Positions 54,092-64,000 of a DNA stretch of 64,000 nucleotides are shown here, one piece after another. The stretch's first letter is position 1, and each line of letters opens with the position of its first letter. The position numbers and the translations under genes are program-made. Source of the DNA: Didymella arachidicola (Eukaryota > Ascomycota > Dothideomycetes > Pleosporales > Didymellaceae); assembly GCA_016630955.3 (NCBI GenBank), contig CM049987.1, forward strand, positions 1,612,001 to 1,676,000, given 5' to 3'. Under the pieces are notes generated by a model. It searched no databases and had not been told where the DNA came from. It saw nothing but the letters and a program-made list of their open reading frames with translations.

Positions 54092-54664
54092 ATGTACAAG
54101 ACCGAAGATGGCAAGAAGAAGTTCAGCTTCACAAGATTCATGACCAACGCCGTACCCAACATCGCCGGCGCACCCCAAGACACAGACTTATCCAGTCGGG
54201 AAGAGGACCTCGCCTTCATCCATCAGCTCGGCAAGCCCGATCCACTCGTCCTCTCACCAGAAGTATTTGCGCACGCAGGAATCACATCCGAGCCCAAGGT
54301 GTCGCGCTCCGTCCACAAAGCTCTACTCAATAACAATGTCCTGGTGCAAGACTTACCGACGGTGCATACCGAGAACATCACGAAGAACTTCGCAAACCAG
54401 GTTCCAGGCATTACTAGCCACGCGCAGAAAAAGCTTATCAACTTCTTGTTTTTCTGGGAAGAGGAGGGCCAGCGATGGAAGAAGCTGATCGGGGAGTTGG
54501 AAGAGTTGAAGGTGGTTATTGCTGAAGAGGGGGGGAGTGGAGGGAATACTGGGACTTTTGAGAAGCGACTTGCAGAGGTGGAAGGGGAGATGAGACTACG
54601 ACCGAGTCTTAGAACGCAACACGCGCAGGCGAACGCGCAGCTACCGGGCTATCCCCAAAACTAA
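54092..54664 (+). CDS. Unknown 190-aa protein
   Basis: A single exon runs from the ATG at 54092 (MYKTEDGKKKFSFTRFMTNA). An in-frame ATG at 53906 exists, but its extra residues look non-coding. The protein is soluble, with no signal peptide or membrane segment. It contains a helical middle (VSRSVHKALLNNNVLVQDL) and a C-terminal charged helix (EEGQRWKKLIGELEELKVV) followed by a Gly/Ser-rich break and a second helix. I do not recognise a family. Codon use and an acceptable leader support it as real, and its length matches many uncharacterised fungal proteins. Neighbours give no clue. Confidence 0.65.
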   Translation: MYKTEDGKKKFSFTRFMTNAVPNIAGAPQDTDLSSREEDLAFIHQLGKPDPLVLSPEVFAHAGITSEPKVSRSVHKALLNNNVLVQDLPTVHTENITKNFANQVPGITSHAQKKLINFLFFWEEEGQRWKKLIGELEELKVVIAEEGGSGGNTGTFEKRLAEVEGEMRLRPSLRTQHAQANAQLPGYPQN

Positions 54665-55059
54665 ATATTCATTTGCACAAGACTGATGGTACTACAAATG
54701 TGCGGTGCACCAGTGGTCTTCGCTGGCGCTGCGTTTCCACTGTCTTGGTGACATCATCTTATCAACGCTAGTCTCTTATGGTGCTAGTCTTGGCATGGAT
54801 AGTGCAACTTTGGTTCGTAATACTGCACTCTTCGATTTGCACATCCCACAACCCAAGCTTCGACCGCGGTCTCAGCATGCGTAACATCTGCACACGAGCC
54901 CTGGAAATCTAAAACAGCATCTCGAATTCCTGGCGATCAGCAGATTGCTGGTGGTTATATCGGAGCAGGGAATACTTGTGCAATTTGCCGAACTGCACTC
55001 CGGGATTCACGTGTCCCAGGTATACATCGCTTGTTCGCTGCGTCTAACCAATCGCGAAG
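54665..55059. other. Intergenic, no gene seen
   Basis: About 395 bp between two plus-strand genes. No features beyond the presumed promoter of the Clr5-ankyrin gene. Confidence 0.4.
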
Positions 55060-57639
55060 ATGACGAAAGATTGGGACGCTGTGCAGGATGAGATCAAAGA
55101 ACTATCCTTCAACCAGAAGAAGCCTCTGGAGGAGGTGAAGGAATTGATGGAACGGAAATACAAGTTTACTGCTTCGTAGGGATCACCTAAAAACAGTCTT
55201 GCACATTCTGACGTGTCGCAGGACTAGAGCATACCGTATGAAGCTTAAAGAATGGGGTTTGATACGACACAAGGGTCGCAGAGCGCGTCCAGGGCATACC
55301 CGGGGTACAAGCTCCGCACGTGATGATGAACCAGCAAGGACGCCGTCAGCACCTGCTGAGCCTATGGCTATCGATTCAGACTCTTTGGAACATCGCACAA
55401 AGACCGGAGGCTGGCAGGTCGTCAGCAATGCTGAGCTAACAAATGCCGAGCCAACCTTCATGGGGATGCTCAAACAGACGCCAAAGTAGGCTTTGCTCAA
55501 CACAAAGCACGTCCGATACTAACCAACGATAGCTTACAGCCGTCGGTGGAGATACCAGAATGGATGCAGAATCCACCGATTGCCTCAGAATCACTGCAAG
55601 ATATGCTTGAGTGTATACTGGACAACGATTGTGAGAAGCTTGAGAAGCTTCTCCTGGAGCATGTCAACGAAGTGAACGAACCTATCGGCTTGCCATTCGA
55701 GCTGCCCAACAGCCGACTTGCCAATCATCCTGCGCTGAAACGAATGGTAATTATGCAACATCCTCAACAGACGTTGCTTGACATCGCATGCGGCATGCCG
55801 AACGGACCTGTTGTGTGGGTGCTCCTGACGTATGGCGCAAAAGGATCGACGCATCCTCTAGGGACTGATCTGGCGCTACACAACGCAATTAAGAACGGAC
55901 GTCATTACACTGTGCAAGCACTACTTGTTCCCAGCCGATCTGACCCAAACGGACTTCCCGGCTCACGCTGGAGGCCCCTACTACAAGCGGCCTTCTGGAC
56001 CGGCCCCGAAGTTGTCAGTGTTTTGCTCAAACGAGGTGCGAGGGTCGACGATGCTGGTCCTTCACCCACGAGTTCTGGGATGCACACCCCTTTGCAGCTA
56101 TGCTTGGATCGTCGGGCGCGAGAGTACGGCGACGAGACAATCCGGTCAAAGTGCAACGAGAACTTGAAGCTATTACTCAACGCAGGAGCTAGCATACACG
56201 TCTCGCCCCCAGAGGGCACATCAGCCACCCCTTTCGAGAAGTTTATAGAGCCTTGGCACAATCATGATCATTGGAATATGAGGCTCAGCTGGGCAGAAAT
56301 GGACTGCCTTGGAAAGTTCATCGAACAGGGAGCCGATCTCACTGCAAAGTTCTTTGGTAGCCCATGCGCAGCGGGCTCAAGCAATACCTTCATTCACCAG
56401 GCCCTCTGGCATTCCCCACCTTGTATCTCACGACAAGCAGTACACAGCTTCTCGGCGGCTGCGCCTACCAGTGGTGTAACTATACTTCACGAAGTGCTGG
56501 GTAGCTGTGCAGACGCAAAGAGGCATTGCGCAGAGACTCTCAACGACATTGAGTTGCTTTTAACAAGAGGAGTGGATCCGAATGCACTCGACGGCCTTGG
56601 CGTCACGCCATTGAGAAAGTGCATAGAGCAGGCTGCTCGTACAGATGTTCTTTCGATTATTCAAAAATTACTTGACGGCGGCGCGGACCCGGAGTGCGAG
56701 GATGTCGATGGCGTTCAGCCCTACGCCGTGGCAGCGCTTACTTTGCAAGACCCTTTGCGACATGACATACTTCAAGTCATGCTTAAGAGGATGCAAGGGC
56801 ATCATTCGAAAACCCAGGAAGGGCGAACTTACAAGTGGGAACCTGGTCTGTTCCCAATCCCTGAAAAGCCCACGTACCAACAAGTACTAGCCTGTACTAA
56901 AGCTGATGACGACTTCCGGCTGTCGATGCAAGAGATGGTGCCGATAGATGTGCAGCCAGCTTTCCGACGCGCATATGTCGCTGTGATCACCAGCAGACTC
57001 CTTGATAGGATTTCAAAGGCAGCGATTGCAGATAAGATCACCGAGAAGGACCGCTGGGATATCATGCTCACGCTGTCTATACGGAAGGGTGCCAATCTAC
57101 CTGACTACCAATTCGACCAAGCACTCGTCATAAGTTTGCTCGATTTTCCCAAAATTAGTACGATAAAACTGAGTTCGTCCGCAACGCCACAGACTGTTGC
57201 CGAGAGTCCCGAGGGCGGTTCTTCCCAACAGGCGCGTCCTGATGTTGACGAGACAAACGCCACTCCGGCCTTCCAACCTTTCCAGCTAAACACGAGCAGT
57301 CCGTCCACACTAGCACGTCCATCGACAACCCCACAACAGTCACAGGAATCTCCCGGAAACGATGACTTCATAGGCGACACCACGCAGATTCGTTGGCTCG
57401 ATCCGGAATCTACAAAAGCGTCCACGCCAGCTGTGGCCTACGTGCTGCAGTACAAGTGTGCAGCTTGCGCTGATGGCCGTCTTCTGACGAAGACAGAGCT
57501 GCATAAACATGAAGTTGAGCATGCACATACTGCGCAGTGTGATGGTGTTGGCTGCGTAAGGCGCTTTTGCAAGGAGACCCGGAGGCGGAAAGAGCGGGGA
57601 CTCGGTTGTCAAGATCATCTGTTCACAGGAAGCATTTGA
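55060..57639 (+). CDS. Clr5-domain ankyrin protein with C-terminal zinc-finger-like end
   Basis: Three exons, 55060-55175, 55222-55485 and 55533-57639, encode 828 aa; the introns are 46 and 47 nt (gtaggg/gcag and gtaggc/atag with an actaacc branch site). The N-terminal Clr5 domain (WDAVQDEIKELSFNQKKPLEEV to TRAYRMKLKEWGL, residues 4-52) is split by intron 1. Ankyrin-like repeats occupy about residues 160-440 (TLLDIACGMPNGPVVWVLL, TPLRKCIEQAAR, KLLDGGADPECEDVDG). A Ser/Pro/Gln-rich linker and a Cys/His-rich end (YKCAACADGRLLTKTELHKH) finish the chain. Clr5-ankyrin proteins are frequent in filamentous ascomycetes; a link to chromatin or to nonself recognition is speculative. The stop lies 44 bp from the convergent NmrA-like gene. 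Confidence 0.87.
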
Positions 57640-57683
57640 CTGGACAGAAATAGCGACCGCATTTCGTGCTCTATCCGAACGAT

Positions 57684-58785
57684 TCAATTGCTGGCAAACT
57701 CTCGCTTGAAGAACTCTTCCAAAGTGAGCAGCTTCGTATGGTCACCAGATTGGCCACGAGCTTGCGCAGCGGCGCTCTTCAGACCTGCAGCTGTATCGTT
57801 CTCGGTCACTTCACCGTAGTACCGACCACCGGACTCTTGACAGAATCCGAACATGAGTTTCACTGTTTCGAGTGCACGGATGCCGTAAGTGTCGAAATCC
57901 TGCCATCTTGGCATCTCTTCGAAGCGTGCTTTCTTGCCAGTGACTAGAGTGGCGTTAGCACTATTGTCATTGATCTATGCAGTCCTCCTGCCTACCTTGT
58001 TCAAAGGCGCTGATAGACTGCTCCCAAGACCTGATGTCGCTGACAGCCTGGACAAGCTTGCCGTTCCACCTCTCCGGCTCGAGGAAGATACCGTGCACGA
58101 CATCACCATAGTCATCGCTGATTGAAATAAATGGCACATCTTCCTTACCGCCCCATTTTGGGGAGCGGAAAACAAGCGTTCCATCTTCGGACGGAATGTA
58201 CGGGAAGCCGCCAAAGACTGGCGCTAAATCGACATGAGTGAAGTTTTCGAAATAGTCGCCAGGGCTCGCAAGCACTACGCTCTTGAAGGCTCCAGTCGAC
58301 TTTGCATATTCTCCGATGGCGTGCTTGTCTGCAATGGTCAGTCTTGTGGCGAGATTATTCCACACATACGTACCATCGAAAGCAGGGTTGGCCACTTTGC
58401 CATTCGTAATCTCCTTGGCGCTATTAAAGCCGCTGTACACCAGGGCTTCCACGCCAGCCTCAATTGCGGCATCCACAATGAGCTTTCCCAGATCAACTTC
58501 AGTATTGGTGTTTTCCGGGTCCTCGAAGATAGGGTCGTCACTGTTGGTGTTGACGAATGCGCCCCAGGAGCCCTTGAAGGCAGCGACCATGGAGGCTTTG
58601 TCCCAGCCATCAGCTCTGACGACCTCAACTCCAAGCGCGGAAATGCGCTTGGCTTGGTCACCTGCTGGGTTGCGAGTAGTACCGCGCAGAACGAATTGCT
58701 TTGAGAGGCTAGCAGCCAGGCTACGGAGGACTGAGGAGCCTTGTGCGCCGGTTGCGCCAAAGACGGTGATGAGCTTCTGCGGCAT
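57684..58785 (-). CDS. NmrA-like NAD(P)-binding protein
   Basis: Two exons, complement(57684..57943, 57996..58785), encode 349 aa; the 52-nt intron begins gtaggc and ends ctctag with a gctaac branch site. Splicing joins SAFEQ to VTGKKARFEEMPRWQDFD. The Rossmann dinucleotide motif is near the start (ITVFGATGAQGSSV, residues ~6-19). It is followed by an RGTTRNP segment that selects the cofactor phosphate and a substrate-side YSGFNSAKEITNGKV segment, with no SDR-type YxxxK active site. Family members either sense NADP(H) redox state, as NmrA does when it restrains AreA, or reduce small substrates. A regulatory link with the nitrate transporter 4.6 kb away is tempting but unsupported. The first ATG is used. 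Confidence 0.92.
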
Positions 58786-59909
58786 GATTTCGAGTCAGAT
58801 GGACAATTTGTTGGGTGAATCAATGGTAATTGTATGAGTGTGCTGTTGTCACTTCACGGGCGAAATCTAGATCTTATAGATCCTGGCATGTACCCAAGTG
58901 CAACAATTGTACTTCTGCGAACATCAGCATGGCTGCGTAAGCAGCTGAGCTCAAATTACGCCAAGGAAAGTTCATCGTGTCATGGTAATCGCTCTGTATG
59001 GCTGCTTAGCATATAGCATAGCAGGCAGCAGCAATACACGAGCAAAGTGCAGTATTGGCAGCGGAACTCCACCGAACAGATCAGTAAACATGCCTCGCAT
59101 TGCTCGTACCTACGCCCCGCACCAATCAACACGATCTTTTTCATGGCTTAGCGGAGCATGCTTAGCAAAAGTAAGACTTGGCAATCAAGGCTGGTTGTTG
59201 TTACCGAGCTTTCCATCAGGATGCCGTAAGGCAGTCAATGGATGCCAAAAGGTACGACGGAGTTGGCGGCAGAGGTAGAGCACAATTAGCGCCGCACTAA
59301 GCCATTCTAGATATAGCGTAAACTGCTGCTGCCGAAGGTCTTCCAGCCCTTTCTGAGCGGCCACCTCTCATCATCACGAATCACGACCTCAATTGCCTGC
59401 TCGCTTTCCTGCAACTTTTGAATGTCCGCTGAAATCACTGCCTTTTGTCACAATCAATGAAGCACCTTGCCAACTTGCTGACACAACTTATCGTTGAATT
59501 TGTGATGTAGTCTCCTAGTGGGAAAACGGCATTGCTGTACTGTTCTTCAACCCAAGACTAGCAATAATCAAGGATCCGAGGGTGAGAGTTGCCCCCGTGG
59601 TTCCATAATAGTCTTGAGCGCTGGTGGCGAATATTAAGCAGTCATAGGCTGCTTACACATCTGAACTGCTCTTTTTGCCAGGCATCACCCTGATGCCGTG
59701 AACGGAGTGGTATGGCTGATGTGACTATCGAGAAAGACTTCAGAAGATAGGATCAAGGCCCAGCAGCTTTTGAACGTAATCAATTGTACAGACTGGACGC
59801 TAGTTCACACTCAATGGATCGCCTACAACGCCTACGTAAACCAATTGCTCAATCTAATGACTTTTGCCTCAACGCCTGAAATGCTCACAAACGCCGGAAA
59901 TGCAAACAT
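58786..59909. other. Intergenic with relic resembling a P450 N-terminus
   Basis: 1.1 kb between divergent and convergent neighbours. On the minus strand 59316-59185 reads LEWLSAALIVLYLCRQLRR and then TFWHPLTALRHPDGKL before a stop, like the membrane anchor and Pro-rich hinge of a microsomal P450. Further coding-like pieces in other frames occur at about 59310-59440 (QKLQESEQAIEVVIRDDER). No intact gene is present; I regard these as decayed fragments. Confidence 0.35.
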
Positions 59910-62900
59910 TTACGACGCACTCCCGGCAACCTCTCCGAACCACTGCCTCAGTGCGCCTGCAAGCACACCTGGCAGCTCTCTAACATCCCGCACCACCAAG
60001 TAATACCTAAATGGGAAGCGCTCCATGTACTTCCACCTGACCACCTTGCCCTCAGGCGTGATCTCCACGGACTGCAGGTCCAGAATGCTAGTCTTTTCCA
60101 CCTCCTTCTTCGGCGCTTCCGGCTGTGCGCTTGGCTCATCGCTCGCCTTTGGTACTGGTGCAGCAAAAGGCGCAGTCGCTGTTGCATCGATGATGATGAA
60201 AACAATCATAACGCGTTCCTCCTGTGCTTTCCGGACAAGCCGCTGAATCTCGGCGTGCGAATCGCAGATACCATCCGACACAACGAGCATCAACTGCCAA
60301 AGGTCTTCGCCAGCGGAGGAGCTCCCCTTCCTCCTCGCCTCAGCAAAAAGATCAAGAGACCGATCGACAAGACCGCGGACGTTGGTCTTTGCAGCATCGA
60401 ACCCGAACTGTTCGAATACTCTAACACCTGCTTCACTTGTAAAAGGTTTATCGAAGTCATGCGCGACATTGACGTTGTCGCCGAACCCTACGACGCTCAC
60501 CTCGCCCACCTCCAGCATCGCCAGCGACCGCGTGACAAGCGTGAGCGTCTTGAGCGCGAGATTGCTCGCCCCGCTGTCTGCCATGCTGCGGCTGTCGTCC
60601 AGCGCAATCACGACTTGGTAGCTGCGCTTGCTGGGCTGGCTGCGGCGCAACCAGATCTTGTCGCGCTTGTAACCGGACGCAATGTACGGAATAATGCGCT
60701 TGAGGTTGAGGCGCTTTCCTGTGCGGAAGTCGCCGCGGAGTTTGGTTGCGAGGGTTGGGGCGAGGATTAGGCGCAGCGACTCAGTGAGTTGCTGGGAGAG
60801 GCTGTGGGTTGCGGATTCGTGGGCGAGCCAGAGGGAGCGTGCGGTTGTTGGGTCCATGGCGGAGGATGAGAGGTGGATTGTCTCGAGTTGATGGTCGACT
60901 TCTGCGACGGAGGAAGCGTCTGAGTCGTCTTCGTCGAGGGGTATTGCGTCGGCCATGTCCTCATCATCTTGCATGGAGATCGGCTTCTGGTCCCCAACAA
61001 AGGCCTGCGGTTGTCCGTCTGTTGTACCGGGCTGGGGTTGTTGCTCTTCTTGCTCGGTTTCAGGCTTGTTGTCCGCATCGTCCATGTCGACATCCTGCGA
61101 GTCTGCCATGTCTTGGTCGTTGTCTTCTGGTCGACTTGGCATCTTCTCTTCCTCGTCCTTCTCGTTCATAGGCAGGGCCATGTCGTGGTTGAGCGCTTTG
61201 GCTTGTTCCTCGGTTGCAGTACCCAGAGCCTGCGTATCCGCCTGCTGCTCTTCGTCTTGAAGGTGCTCAAAGTCCGCATCAGCCAAATCGATCTCTTTGT
61301 CGATCTGCTGAACTTGGGTTTCGTCCTTTTCCCGTGCTTCGGTGATCTGCTTCTGCTGGTCGTACCACTTCTCTAGCACATCGCCCAGCTTCTTGAAGGA
61401 CTGCGTCTCCTTTGACTCTTCGGGCTCTTCACCACGACCACCAGCGTCAGGCGCAGTAGTTTGACCTAGCGTACCATCTTCTGCAGCTGTATCCTGCTTT
61501 TGATCGGAACCGTCGCCCTCCTCACCTTCATCACGATTAGCAGCGCTCGCGGAGGCTTGCTCGTTCTTGTTCTTGTGAGCTTCCTCGTTGGCTTCTGTGC
61601 CAGCTCCAGCTTCGGCGTCCGGGTCAGTCTGATCGGTGTCTTTCTGCTCGCGCGGATCCTCATCGGGCATATTTTCGTCTGGCAGAGGAACAGCGTCATC
61701 GTCCATCGGCTCATCGCCTTCCTGGTCTTCTTCCTCTGCAGATTGTTCTTCATCCGGAACATGAGCGGTCGTCTCTTTCTCATCTTCGCCTTCTTGCTCT
61801 GGACCGATGTCCTCATCCACAGTGTCTGGCTCGGCGTCAGATCCCATGTCAGGATCCATCTCATCTTCGCGAATATCATCGCCCATATCCATGTCGCCGA
61901 GTTCGTCATCTTGTTTAGCATCATCGTCCTGGCCATCCATGTTGAGATCTTCGGGCAAATCGAGAGTCTCTTCTTCCTTCGCATGCGGATCCATCTGCTC
62001 GGTCTCACCCGCGCCAACATTTTCTTCCTGATCTTCACCCTCCATCTCTTCGTCTTCTTCACCCTCTTGACCTTCTTTCTTGTCTTCCTCTTTGCCATCT
62101 TCACCGGCCTCCTCTTTCTCCTTCTCCTTCTGTTCAGCAGCGACCTGCTCCTCCTGATCTTCAGTGCCCACGTCCTGCTTCCCTTCTTTGTCCTTGGCGT
62201 CGTCGTCTTTCCCACCTTCATCCCACATTTTCTCATCAACCGCACTCGGACCCAAATCGTCAACACTCCCAACTTCGCTCTGCACATCATCGTCACCCTC
62301 TTCACCCTCTTCATCGCCCTTGTCTTCTTTCTCGCCCATCTCCTCGGTCTGGCCTTCCATGTCGTTCTCACCCATATCGACAGCGTCATCCTGCTCTTCG
62401 ATACTGCCCTCGCGCTCGCCCTTCTCTTGCGCCAGATCCTCAAGATCCTCATCATCTTCAATGTCCTTGGAGATATCTTCTGCGCCTTCGCCTTCGCCAA
62501 GACCCGTGCCTTCTTCTAGCTTCTCGTCTTTGCCCTTTTGCTGCTCGGACGACTTTGCGGGCGGTTGGCAGAAGCCTTGGGTGCCGACTTGGATGAAGGA
62601 TCTGGAGAGTCGGTAGAGCAGCTTCGTTGTCGATGCGTGGAGAGCGTCGAAGCGATCGACAAGGGAGTGGTGTACGGCAATATATTGATTGAGAATGGGT
62701 TGAATGGCGGCAAACATTGCGGAGATGCCACGGAGATTGGTGTCGTTTTGGAAATATTGCATCTTGTCAAGGATGGTCTCGAGCGCATCGTGGATCTGGC
62801 CTGCATGCAGGCCGCTGATTGCAGAGGAAAGCACTTGTTCTTCCTTGACTAGCCACGCGGCGTCTTCTGATGATGTCGGGAGCTCCTTCAGTGCAGCATC

Positions 62901-64000
62901 GACGTCTTGCATAGATCCCAGAATGGAGTCGAGAGCACTAAAGATTTCTTTTGAGTGTTGCTCGATGGTCTGCTGAGTCTCAGCAGACGGCGGTTGGGCA
63001 GCAATCTCAGGATACTGAAAGATGAAAGGTACGACGTGCTTGAGTACCGTTCGAGCGATCTCGTTGTCGTCGTTCCAGCCGGCAAATGCGATCCGGAGGT
63101 CTGCAGTAGCTTTCTTGACGGACTGATCGAGCTCCGTGCGCACACTTGACTGAACATTGGTCGGCAGGGCGGGCAGCTTGTCATACGCACCAGCCAGGTC
63201 GTGCAGCTTTGTGTTCCACTCTCGCATAGCCCGCAACAGGGCATCAAGCTCATTCGTCTTTCCAAGCTTCGCTTGAGCAGCAACGACATCCGTGCCAGTC
63301 TGGAGCGCAGCAACCAGCCACCTAAGACCAGGCTGTAAGGAGCGAGATGCCTCCACCTGCTGTGAAGTTACGACAAGCAGACGACCCTCATCCGGCTGCC
63401 AAAGGTTGGACACAACGGCCAACGGCGCTTTGCTAGCCTCTAGAGCTTGGCTGGCCCGGCTAAGTACTCCTCTTTGCTTGATCGCCATGTGAAGCAGACC
63501 TTCGATGTATCCGATGCTCCTGGCAACATCGTTGCTTGTCAAGTCGCCAGAGTGTTCTTTGGGCACCGCGCGGACCTGCGACATAAGATTAAGCGCTTGG
63601 TGCAGGTAACCCTCAGCGACACGACCGCATCCAACGCCGACGCTCTGCACCAACGGCAGACTTGATAGGACTGTAGAAAGCTCGTCTTGCTTGACCAGAG
63701 TGTCGACACTCAGGTTCGATTTGACACCCATCTGGCGTAGCTCTTTCATGGTGTCCGCGTAGAGCTTACGCTTCTGGGTCTTAAGCTGCTGCACATTTGA
63801 CTTGTTGTCTTCGGTGAGAGTCGAGGGTGTGGCTTTCTGCAGTTCGATGATCGACGCGGTGATACTGGTGATGAGGTCGTCGATGTAGACCGCTCCGTCT
63901 ACAATGTCATCGCTGGGCAAGGCTAGATTGCGCATCATATTGACAGTGACGGACAGGTTCCTGAATCTTGTCGGTCGCTCAGCCCATGCTGGTACATGCT
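59910..64000 (-). CDS. MDN1: Midasin (Rea1/MDN1), C-terminal part (runs off window)
   Basis: The minus-strand frame is open from the window edge to the stop at 59910, about 1,362 codons; the N-terminal AAA modules lie outside. The visible part begins in the helical linker (PTRFRNLSVTVNMMRNLALP), continues into a long Asp/Glu-rich tail (about 62520-60900), and ends in the MIDAS vWA domain. Metal-site motifs are seen in order: VVIALDDSRSMADSG (DxSxS), DAAKTNVRGL (Thr) and LMLVVSDGICD (Asp). Midasin is the giant AAA-ATPase that removes assembly factors from nucleolar and nucleoplasmic pre-60S ribosomes through its MIDAS domain. No frameshift is seen in the stretch. The acidic repeat-like DNA produces long antisense frames that are artefacts. 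Confidence 0.96.
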   Translation of the reverse strand, partial: HVPAWAERPTRFRNLSVTVNMMRNLALPSDDIVDGAVYIDDLITSITASIIELQKATPSTLTEDNKSNVQQLKTQKRKLYADTMKELRQMGVKSNLSVDTLVKQDELSTVLSSLPLVQSVGVGCGRVAEGYLHQALNLMSQVRAVPKEHSGDLTSNDVARSIGYIEGLLHMAIKQRGVLSRASQALEASKAPLAVVSNLWQPDEGRLLVVTSQQVEASRSLQPGLRWLVAALQTGTDVVAAQAKLGKTNELDALLRAMREWNTKLHDLAGAYDKLPALPTNVQSSVRTELDQSVKKATADLRIAFAGWNDDNEIARTVLKHVVPFIFQYPEIAAQPPSAETQQTIEQHSKEIFSALDSILGSMQDVDAALKELPTSSEDAAWLVKEEQVLSSAISGLHAGQIHDALETILDKMQYFQNDTNLRGISAMFAAIQPILNQYIAVHHSLVDRFDALHASTTKLLYRLSRSFIQVGTQGFCQPPAKSSEQQKGKDEKLEEGTGLGEGEGAEDISKDIEDDEDLEDLAQEKGEREGSIEEQDDAVDMGENDMEGQTEEMGEKEDKGDEEGEEGDDDVQSEVGSVDDLGPSAVDEKMWDEGGKDDDAKDKEGKQDVGTEDQEEQVAAEQKEKEKEEAGEDGKEEDKKEGQEGEEDEEMEGEDQEENVGAGETEQMDPHAKEEETLDLPEDLNMDGQDDDAKQDDELGDMDMGDDIREDEMDPDMGSDAEPDTVDEDIGPEQEGEDEKETTAHVPDEEQSAEEEDQEGDEPMDDDAVPLPDENMPDEDPREQKDTDQTDPDAEAGAGTEANEEAHKNKNEQASASAANRDEGEEGDGSDQKQDTAAEDGTLGQTTAPDAGGRGEEPEESKETQSFKKLGDVLEKWYDQQKQITEAREKDETQVQQIDKEIDLADADFEHLQDEEQQADTQALGTATEEQAKALNHDMALPMNEKDEEEKMPSRPEDNDQDMADSQDVDMDDADNKPETEQEEQQPQPGTTDGQPQAFVGDQKPISMQDDEDMADAIPLDEDDSDASSVAEVDHQLETIHLSSSAMDPTTARSLWLAHESATHSLSQQLTESLRLILAPTLATKLRGDFRTGKRLNLKRIIPYIASGYKRDKIWLRRSQPSKRSYQVVIALDDSRSMADSGASNLALKTLTLVTRSLAMLEVGEVSVVGFGDNVNVAHDFDKPFTSEAGVRVFEQFGFDAAKTNVRGLVDRSLDLFAEARRKGSSSAGEDLWQLMLVVSDGICDSHAEIQRLVRKAQEERVMIVFIIIDATATAPFAAPVPKASDEPSAQPEAPKKEVEKTSILDLQSVEITPEGKVVRWKYMERFPFRYYLVVRDVRELPGVLAGALRQWFGEVAGSAS

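Noticed and set aside
51421..58785. Functional pairing of the nitrate transporter with the NmrA-like gene
   Set aside because: NmrA regulates nitrogen metabolism in Aspergillus, but NmrA-like proteins are a large family and the two genes are separated by 4.6 kb with two unrelated genes between them.
61500..62519. 339-codon plus frame and 344-codon minus alternative frame in the midasin acidic region
   Set aside because: Leu/Phe/Val-rich and Lys/Arg/Met-rich artefacts of GAG/GAT-rich coding DNA; the midasin frame is continuous through the region.

Overview
This window is filamentous ascomycete (Pezizomycotina) DNA, probably from a Dothideomycete, although the class is an inference. The evidence is eukaryotic gene structure with very short spliceosomal introns (25 inferred here, 17 of them 43-49 nt and nine exactly 47 nt), fungal-specific families (Zn2Cys6 factor, Clr5-ankyrin protein, Pex26-like peroxin, NNP nitrate transporter), and Fot1/pogo-type transposons whose transposase genes carry nonsense codons of the kind made by repeat-induced point mutation (RIP). 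I worked out splice sites by hand from reading-frame continuity and GT/AG plus branch-site context. Every multi-exon model given for an intact gene closes in frame.

Layout. 1-621: start of a carboxylesterase running off the left edge (minus). 622-11.5 kb: an accessory stretch with a haem-thiolate peroxidase, a 33-bp hairpin, a decayed secreted low-complexity gene, a decayed CCCH zinc-finger gene and a 2.13-kb Fot1-like element dead through seven in-frame stops. 11.9-25 kb: 3-hydroxyacyl-CoA dehydratase, an unknown C-terminally membrane-anchored protein, a chymotrypsin-fold protein with a Cys nucleophile and a Cys/His-rich tail, a PARN-like deadenylase, a Pex26-like peroxin and a Zn2Cys6 regulator. 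25-30.5 kb: a dihydroxyacetone-synthase-type transketolase followed by two degenerate DD35D transposons lying tail to tail.

30.7-48.5 kb is dense housekeeping DNA: SIN1 (TORC2), PRCC-like, SET-domain, NSRP1-like, NFKBIL1-like, an astacin-like secreted metalloprotease with a 10-nt microexon, a partial tandem paralogue, an F-box-like gene, PRP38 carrying an in-frame 21-bp minisatellite, a Gnt1-like glycosyltransferase without a recognisable DxD, and the PKA catalytic subunit. 48.5-51.4 kb appears empty. 51.4-64 kb: nitrate transporter, an unknown 190-aa protein, Clr5-ankyrin, NmrA-like reductase, a decayed P450-like fragment, and the C-terminal 1.36 kb-codon part of midasin running off the right edge.

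The genes do not form an obvious pathway cluster. Several (PRP38, NSRP1-like, PRCC-like) relate to splicing, but they are interspersed with unrelated genes. The most unusual items are the H-D-C chymotrypsin-like protein, the microexon inside the HExxH zinc motif, the minisatellite inside PRP38, and the clean RIP-type inactivation of the Fot1-like transposase.
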